A DNA stretch of 64,000 nt. It comes from Paenibacillus algicola (lineage in GTDB: Bacteria; Bacillota; Bacilli; Paenibacillales; Paenibacillaceae). Of this stretch, positions 58,955 to 64,000 are shown one piece after another. Positions within the stretch are counted from its first letter, which is position 1. Every line of letters starts with the position of its first letter. The notes below the pieces were generated by a model. The model saw nothing but the letters and a program-made list of their open reading frames with translations. It was not told the origin of the DNA and ran no database searches. The position numbers were made by a program, and so were the translations under genes. The stretch spans positions 1,067,501-1,131,500 of the forward strand of contig NZ_CP040396.1 of NCBI RefSeq assembly GCF_005577435.1, in the 5' to 3' direction.

Positions 58955-59404
58955 ATGAAGTATCCCTTCCGTGTGCTGCTGGGACTGCTGGCTGCTGTCC
59001 TCTGGTATACGGTTCTTCCCTGGGACGAGGCCTATGCCGGCAGTACGCCGGACGTATATATAGACGATGTGAGACTCCAGCAGGAGCATGTGGTCATGAA
59101 GGATAACCGGATCTTTATTGCCTTTACGGACCTGGTTCAGCTCCGCGAGGGATTGGACATGGAATGGAACCATGTAAATAAGGAGATTGAGATTACCGGG
59201 CCCAAGACGTATCTCGTCATTACGGTCGGGAAGAGCACTGTCATTAAGGATGAGGAGCAGCTGGAGATGGATGCCGAGCCCTTTATCCATGAAGGCAAGA
59301 CCATGGTGCCGCTTCGCTTTGCCTCCGAGGCTTTAGGCCGGGAGATCAAATGGGTGAAGTCGGAGCAGACCGCGTACGTGAGCGGCGGGAGCACCGACGT
59401 GTGA
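58955..59404 (+). CDS. Exported copper amine oxidase N-terminal (stalk) domain protein
   Basis: ATG 58955 follows GAGGAGG. The product has a signal peptide (FRVLLGLLAAVLWYTVLPWD, cut near YAGS) and one stalk-type domain. The domain shows VYIDDVRLQQEHVVMKDNRI, then the duplicated MVPLRFASEALGREIKWVKS motif. Such domains occur singly or in repeats in many Paenibacillus exported proteins, with a structural or wall-binding role. Length 149 aa; complete. Confidence 0.85.
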   Translation: MKYPFRVLLGLLAAVLWYTVLPWDEAYAGSTPDVYIDDVRLQQEHVVMKDNRIFIAFTDLVQLREGLDMEWNHVNKEIEITGPKTYLVITVGKSTVIKDEEQLEMDAEPFIHEGKTMVPLRFASEALGREIKWVKSEQTAYVSGGSTDV

Positions 59405-59483
59405 GAAAGCCCGAGTGCACTTATATCGTTCAATCTTAGCCTGCTTCGACGTGAAGGAGGCTATTCTTAGTATCCGGCATTAA

Positions 59484-59512
59484 AAAACTCTCCGCCAAGT
59501 GGAGAGTGCACG
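59484..59512 (-). terminator. Terminator for the minus-strand HD hydrolase gene
   Basis: On the minus strand ACTCTCC pairs with GGAGAGT, followed by TTTTTTA. Confidence 0.85.
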
Positions 59513-59523
59513 TACAGCTTTAT

Positions 59524-60156
59524 TCATTGCTGCGCCAAGGCTTCTTCCGTAATGCCCTTGATATCAATGGGGGAAATCTGACTTTCTTCTATAATATCCG
59601 GCAAAATATGTCCCAGGAAATAACGGACGCAGTGGAGGTCGATATTCTTGATCTTGATCAGCGCGTGGCGGTACATGAGCACAAATTCCTTCTCTGTATT
59701 TCCCCGCTGCAGCTCTGCAAAAGCCTCATACACCTGGTCCATCTTGTCCGCAACCTCCAGGATCAGCCCTTCAAGCGAGCCATCCTTGCCCTCCCGCAGC
59801 TGCCGGCGGAAAATGCCCTGAAACTCCTCCGGAATGTTCTCCTCAATAAAGTGCCGGATCATTCCTTCCTCCACCTGCTGCAGCATAGAGCGGAGCTCCA
59901 GGGAGGAGTGCTTCACCGGAGTCTTGATATCTCCGATAAAAATTTCGCCATAATCGTGGCTGCTCGTAATCTCATACAGCTTCTTCCAATTGATGGGTAC
60001 CCCATTCAGCTCCTCAATATCTGCGAGCGTCTTTGCATACTGTACCACCTTCCAGGAGTGGGCGGAGACGCTGTGCTCTTCGAATTTGAATTTGCCGGGG
60101 GTGCGGATAATCCGCTCCAGGTCGTTGAGAGAACGAAAGTACGTGTGAATGCCCAT
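59524..60156 (-). CDS. HD-domain 5'-deoxynucleotidase, YfbR-like
   Basis: The 210-residue product has FEEHSVSAHSWKVVQYAKTL with the first metal-binding His, ITSSHDYGEIFIGDIKTPVK with the HD pair, and GLILEVADKMDQVYEAFAEL with the later Asp. These fit the YfbR/YGK1 HD family that removes phosphate from deoxynucleoside monophosphates. Of three clustered in-frame ATGs after AAAGGATG, I chose the third (MGIHTYF) by spacing. It is monocistronic. Confidence 0.85.
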   Translation of the reverse strand: MGIHTYFRSLNDLERIIRTPGKFKFEEHSVSAHSWKVVQYAKTLADIEELNGVPINWKKLYEITSSHDYGEIFIGDIKTPVKHSSLELRSMLQQVEEGMIRHFIEENIPEEFQGIFRRQLREGKDGSLEGLILEVADKMDQVYEAFAELQRGNTEKEFVLMYRHALIKIKNIDLHCVRYFLGHILPDIIEESQISPIDIKGITEEALAQQ

Positions 60157-60260
60157 CCAGGTCATCATCCTTTAATATAGAGTTATCCATGACTATACTC
60201 TACATAGATAAAGGGAGGATTAAGCCAGTGTAAAATGTGACTGCTGCCGTCCATCCTGCT

Positions 60261-60722
60261 TCAAGCCCGCGGCTTCAGCTTCTCCATCAGCCAGCCGAGG
60301 AGGAGGCCATACAGGACATGGCCCAGCAGCCAGATCAGCAGCGCCGGAACGTCGAACAGTTCAGGGGTTCGGTCCGACAAGGCAGTGGTAGGGAATAGCA
60401 GCAGGCCCACGACGGTGTTTACAAGAGCATAGATCCCCAGGCGCTGCCGCGCCGAAGCAGGATTAGGGCGGATGTACAGCAAGTAAGCGAGAACCAGGCT
60501 GAGCCCCACCGATACAATCAAATGCAGGCCGAACTCGGCGGCTTCAGGCAGCGGCAGCTGATTCAGGACCGGAATGTAGTCTACATTCAAGAGCAGCGTA
60601 TACACCTTGAGCGAGGTAAGAGCCTCTGCAGCCTTCAGCAGCAAGCCCAGAAATATGCCCGCCAGTGTTCCCGCTAGTACGGCTGGCAGCATGTAGTGCT
60701 TCAAATTTCTTGTTGAGTGCAT
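60261..60722 (-). CDS. Four-helix membrane protein, unknown
   Basis: The ATG follows AGGGGAGG. The 153-residue product has hydrophobic segments at about 12-30, 62-83, 92-112 and 124-145, a PELFDVPALLIWLLGHVLYG motif, and a basic C-terminal end (MEKLKPRA). No family is certain. It is divergent from the photolyase gene. Confidence 0.75.
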   Translation of the reverse strand: MHSTRNLKHYMLPAVLAGTLAGIFLGLLLKAAEALTSLKVYTLLLNVDYIPVLNQLPLPEAAEFGLHLIVSVGLSLVLAYLLYIRPNPASARQRLGIYALVNTVVGLLLFPTTALSDRTPELFDVPALLIWLLGHVLYGLLLGWLMEKLKPRA

Positions 60723-60858
60723 GTAAAATTCCTCCCCTGTAAGCTTAAATCATCAGATTTCGGTGTTTGGGGTAAATATAAACAGGAATGCGCAGCATTT
60801 CAATTTCATTGTAAACGATGTATATCATCGTTGTAAAAAAAAGAGAGGAGGGCGCTTG

Positions 60859-62310
60859 ATGAAATGCGCCTTAGTCTGGTTTCGGCGGGATCTGCGTGTA
60901 CACGATCACCAGCCGCTGTTATCGGCATCTGCGTCCGGTCTGCCGGTCGTTGGATTATACTGCCTGGACCCCCGGGAATACGGGGTGACCGGCTTTGGAT
61001 ATCCCAAAACCGGGGCACACCGGGCACGCTTCATTCTTGAAAGTGTGGCCGAGCTGCGGGACAACCTGAACAAGCTTGGCATTCCGCTGCTGGTTCGGCT
61101 GGGTAAGCCGGAGGAGGTCATGCCGGAGCTTATTCAGAGCGGCCTCGATCTGGTGGAGGTCCATGCTCATGACGAGCTGGGCACGGAGGAGTCCTATGTG
61201 CTGCAGCAGGTGAAGGACAGCTTAGGAGAAGTGGAGCTGTACACGTACTTCGGGCATAGCCTGGTCCACCCGGAGGATCTTCCTTTCCCGCTCGAAGAGC
61301 TGCCGAAGCTGTATACGCCGTTCAAGCAGCGGATCTTGAAGTCGCAGGAGCGCTGTATCCGCAGCATGCTTCCACTGCCGGAGCGTCAAAGCGTTTCACT
61401 GGCTGTCGAGGAAGGAGACCTGCCAGAGCTTGCCGCGCTGGGGCTTGCCGATGATGAGCTGCCGCCGCAGCCAGTATTTACCGGGGGCTCCTCGGCAGGC
61501 CGCAAGCGTTTGACGTATTATTTTCACGAGCAGGACCATATTAGCCGCTACAGTGAAACCCGCAACGGAATGCTGGAGCCGGACGCCTCCTCGAAGCTGT
61601 CACCTTATCTGGCCCTAGGCTGCCTGTCGCCGCGCTTTGTCTATTGGAGCCTCAAGGAGGCGGAGGCCGCCCGGTCGGTGAATGAATCGACGCAGGGGTT
61701 CCTGGATGAGCTGCTGTGGAGAGAGTACTTCATCTATGTGCATCGCAAGCATGGGAGCCGGATATTTGCAGCGGGGGGCTTGGACGGCAAGCGCCTGGAG
61801 TGGTCCAGCGACCCTGCGCTGCTGCAGGCATGGACTGAAGGCAACACCGGGTATCCGCTGGTGGATGCCAATATGAGAGAGCTGCGGCAGACCGGGTGGA
61901 TGTCGAATCGGGGCCGGCAGAATACGGCTAGCTTTTTGGCAAAAAATCTGGGGATTCACTGGCGTGCCGGCGCCCAGTGGTTCGAGTCTCAGCTGCTGGA
62001 TTACGACGTATCGGTTAATTACGGCAACTGGTGCTACAATGCGGCAGTAGGAAACGATACGCGGCCGTACCGGATTTTTAATGTCAGCAAGCAAGGGCGT
62101 GATTATGATCCTGCTGGCGACTATGCCAAGCACTGGCTTCCGGAGCTTGCCGCCGTTCCTGGGGAACAGGTCTATGATGTGCCTGAATGGACGTGGTTTG
62201 AGCAGCAGGAGTTTGGTCTGGAATTGGGGAAGGATTACCCGTTTCCTATTGTGGAGTGGATGCCCTCCGTTGAGGCATTTCGATCCCGGCTAAAACAGGC
62301 TAAAGGATAA
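60859..62310 (+). CDS. Cryptochrome/photolyase of the DASH family
   Basis: ATG 60859 follows GAGGAGGGCG; the frame upstream has no site. The 483-residue product has the photolyase N-terminal domain (CALVWFRRDLRVHDHQPLLS) and FAD-binding domain (RYSETRNGMLEPDASSKLSP, LDELLWREYFIYVHRK). It also has the DASH signatures DANMRELRQTGWMSNRGRQN, then LGIHWRAGAQWFESQLLDYD and VSVNYGNWCYN. CRY-DASH proteins repair pyrimidine dimers in single-stranded DNA with FAD and an MTHF antenna. Length and motifs are normal. Confidence 0.92.
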   Translation: MKCALVWFRRDLRVHDHQPLLSASASGLPVVGLYCLDPREYGVTGFGYPKTGAHRARFILESVAELRDNLNKLGIPLLVRLGKPEEVMPELIQSGLDLVEVHAHDELGTEESYVLQQVKDSLGEVELYTYFGHSLVHPEDLPFPLEELPKLYTPFKQRILKSQERCIRSMLPLPERQSVSLAVEEGDLPELAALGLADDELPPQPVFTGGSSAGRKRLTYYFHEQDHISRYSETRNGMLEPDASSKLSPYLALGCLSPRFVYWSLKEAEAARSVNESTQGFLDELLWREYFIYVHRKHGSRIFAAGGLDGKRLEWSSDPALLQAWTEGNTGYPLVDANMRELRQTGWMSNRGRQNTASFLAKNLGIHWRAGAQWFESQLLDYDVSVNYGNWCYNAAVGNDTRPYRIFNVSKQGRDYDPAGDYAKHWLPELAAVPGEQVYDVPEWTWFEQQEFGLELGKDYPFPIVEWMPSVEAFRSRLKQAKG

Positions 62311-62320
62311 TGCAATGGAG

Positions 62321-62347
62321 GAACCGTTCCGATTTCGGAACGGTTTT
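62321..62347 (+). terminator. Rho-independent terminator after the photolyase gene
   Basis: AACCGTTCCG pairs with CGGAACGGTT, followed by TTT. Confidence 0.92.
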
Positions 62348-62430
62348 TCTAGTTCTTTAGGAGGATGTCGTGTAGGAATGTCGAATTACCTAGATTAAAC
62401 ATATATCCAAAACCATAGGAGATTCGAAGT

Positions 62431-63384
62431 ATGTCTGACAAACTTTATCGTTGGTTCAATATTATTTACGCGATTCAGGCAAGGCCTGGGATTACAGCTC
62501 CGGAGCTGGCTCAAAAATGTGATGTCGATGTCCGCACCATTTACCGTGATCTTCGTTCTCTGGACACCCTCGCTCCCATCGTCAATGACGGTTATGGCAA
62601 AGGCTATACCTTTGCCGGGGATTTCGCCATGTATCCTCTGAACTGGACGCCGCAGGAGGAGCTGGTGTTTACGATGCTTCCATCGATCCTGGATCACACC
62701 CAGCTTCCGCCGGGCTTTGAGAGCGCCTATGACAAAATAATGGCTGCCCGGACCCGGGAGAAGCGGCGGAATCAGGACATTTTGAAGCATGTGACAGACA
62801 TTATTCAGATGGGCTCCCCGGCCTACCGGGAGGACAGCCCCAACCACCTGCTCCCTGTGATTCAGGCCATACTGGCAGAGCAGACGTTAAGCGTGACCTA
62901 CCATACGCAAAGCCGGAATGAGCTGACTGAGCGGGAGATTGATCCTTATTATCTGATTCCGCGGGATCAGCGGTTTTACCTCATTGGCTATTGCCATTTA
63001 GCAGGGCAGATCCGCACCTTCCGGCTCAGCCGGTTCCGTAAACTGGAGGTCACCGCGCGTTCTTTTGAAAAAGGAGACTTCAATCTGGCCAACTACATGA
63101 AGCACACCTGGTCCATTGAGCGCGGAACCGGGCAGATCACCTTCAAAGTCAAATTTTCGCGCGAGGTCGCCCGTTACATCAAGGAGGAAGAAATGTTCGT
63201 CCGGCCCAAAATGACAGACCTGCCGGATGGCAGCCTGCTGTTTGAGGTCACCCTGAACCACGACCGTGAATTCCTGAACTGGGTCAACCAATACGGCCCG
63301 GACGCCGAAATCCTGGAGCCCCGCAGCTACCGCAAGATGATGCAGGAGAAGCTGTCGCGCTGGCGTGGGCTGTATGGAGAGTGA
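62431..63384 (+). CDS. YafY-type HTH/WYL-domain transcriptional regulator
   Basis: The 317-residue product starts with a winged helix-turn-helix (ITAPELAQKCDVDVRTIYRD then LRSLDTLAPI). A WYL domain follows (REIDPYYLIPRDQRFYLIGY then CHLAGQIRTFRLSRF, where the WYL position reads FYL). A WCX-type end completes it (FLNWVNQYGPDAEILEPRSY). WYL domains bind nucleic-acid or small ligands; many such regulators respond to DNA damage or phage. The target is unknown. Confidence 0.9.
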   Translation: MSDKLYRWFNIIYAIQARPGITAPELAQKCDVDVRTIYRDLRSLDTLAPIVNDGYGKGYTFAGDFAMYPLNWTPQEELVFTMLPSILDHTQLPPGFESAYDKIMAARTREKRRNQDILKHVTDIIQMGSPAYREDSPNHLLPVIQAILAEQTLSVTYHTQSRNELTEREIDPYYLIPRDQRFYLIGYCHLAGQIRTFRLSRFRKLEVTARSFEKGDFNLANYMKHTWSIERGTGQITFKVKFSREVARYIKEEEMFVRPKMTDLPDGSLLFEVTLNHDREFLNWVNQYGPDAEILEPRSYRKMMQEKLSRWRGLYGE

Positions 63385-63536
63385 GGGGAATCTCCAAGCC
63401 TAACCCAACCAAAAATTGTAATTCTCAATACAGCTCTTTGTTCCTTCCTGATGCGCGTAATAGAGTTTTGTACTATAATGATAGCTGGTGCACTAATTCA
63501 ACTCATAATTTATAATCCAGGAGGAGCGGTGTTCCG

Positions 63537-64000
63537 ATGTTGAAAACTGACTATATCGATGTGTTGTCAGTTATTTCGCACAAATTGTATGATTCCGCTG
63601 CTAAGGTGATGGTGACGGCAAGCCGGACTATTCCGGCAAACACGTTCTGTATCGCCAAACTGGATAAAGTTTCCACACAGGTGCTAAAGGCGTATAATCG
63701 GGACAAGCTGATTTTGAATGAGGGGCTCGTGGTAGAAAACGCGGAGTCGTACTGCGCTCTCGTGACAGAGCATACCCAAGGACCATTAGTGATCGACAAT
63801 AATCTAACGCATCCCTTAACCAAAGACATGGCAGCAACTCAATTTGTGGGCGGGTGCTCTTTCGTCGGTGTTCCCATACGTTCAGAGACTGGGGCATTTT
63901 ATGGTTCTCTTTGTTCCTTCGATCACGAGTTTTATCGCTTCGGCGAGAGGGATGTTGAGCTGCTTCTTTCATTATCTGATTTTTATACGGGATTGTTAGA
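63537..64000 (+). CDS. GAF-domain protein, cut by the window end
   Basis: ATG 63537 follows AGGAGG. The 154 residues visible form a GAF domain (TIPANTFCIAKLDKVSTQVL, CSFVGVPIRSETGAFYGSLC, then SFDHEFYRFGERDVELLLSL). The frame is open to the end of the window. Relatives often continue into a GGDEF or other signalling domain, which cannot be seen here. Confidence 0.82.
   Translation, partial: MLKTDYIDVLSVISHKLYDSAAKVMVTASRTIPANTFCIAKLDKVSTQVLKAYNRDKLILNEGLVVENAESYCALVTEHTQGPLVIDNNLTHPLTKDMAATQFVGGCSFVGVPIRSETGAFYGSLCSFDHEFYRFGERDVELLLSLSDFYTGLL

Overview
The window looks like chromosomal DNA of a Paenibacillus-type, low-to-mid GC, spore-forming Bacillota. Pointers are strong AGGAGG ribosome-binding sites, an S-layer-homology plus collagen-like surface protein, a MnxG-type multicopper oxidase cluster with a possible sigma-K promoter, an AgrB/AgrD-type peptide locus, a TPP riboswitch before tenA-thiD, and WXG100-type polymorphic toxins with immunity genes. 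No rRNA or tRNA gene was recognised.

Positions 1 to about 28.1 kb form a worn accessory island, visibly AT-rich in many parts. It starts with small, often frameshifted genes (SUKH-like immunity protein, paired membrane proteins, lipoprotein), a LytR-CpsA-Psr protein and an intact IS3 element. It continues with polymorphic-toxin loci: toxin 1 (truncated and split by an IS1634-type element), an orphan toxin tip, toxin 2 (intact) and toxin 3 (a zincin-like tip, N-truncated), each with a following immunity-like gene. Between them lie two divergently oriented cassettes. One is a TTG-started Nudix hydrolase directly abutting a PLD-DEAD-DUF3427 helicase (18542 to 15258, minus). The other is a MazG-like pyrophosphohydrolase overlapping a second PLD-helicase (19264 to 22015, plus). 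Relics of both helicases (6119-7180, 9288-9362, 28088-28135), of a NERD nuclease, and of IS630 and IS4 transposases show repeated duplication and decay.

Positions 28.1-35 kb hold a Mnx-like cluster: a 1215-residue multicopper oxidase, two small partners resembling MnxE/MnxF by size and place, and further proteins with LSM-like beta segments. A nitroreductase, a broken nucleotidyltransferase, the SLH-collagen protein, a carbohydrate-binding-like protein and a chemotaxis receptor follow (35-40.7 kb). At 41.76-42.98 kb sits a 24-copy, 51-bp tandem array abutting the 3' end of a 5'-nucleotidase-type phosphatase gene.

From 43 to 64 kb the region is mostly ordinary and more GC-rich. It holds a PhnD-PhnC-PhnE-PhnE importer with a beta-hydroxyacid dehydrogenase; AraC regulator and divergent sulfatase; TetR regulator with a frame-disrupted membrane protein; aldo/keto reductase; TPP riboswitch-tenA-thiD; membrane protein-agrB-agrD; a stalk-domain exported protein; a YfbR-like HD hydrolase; a CRY-DASH photolyase; a WYL regulator; and the start of a GAF protein cut by the window end.
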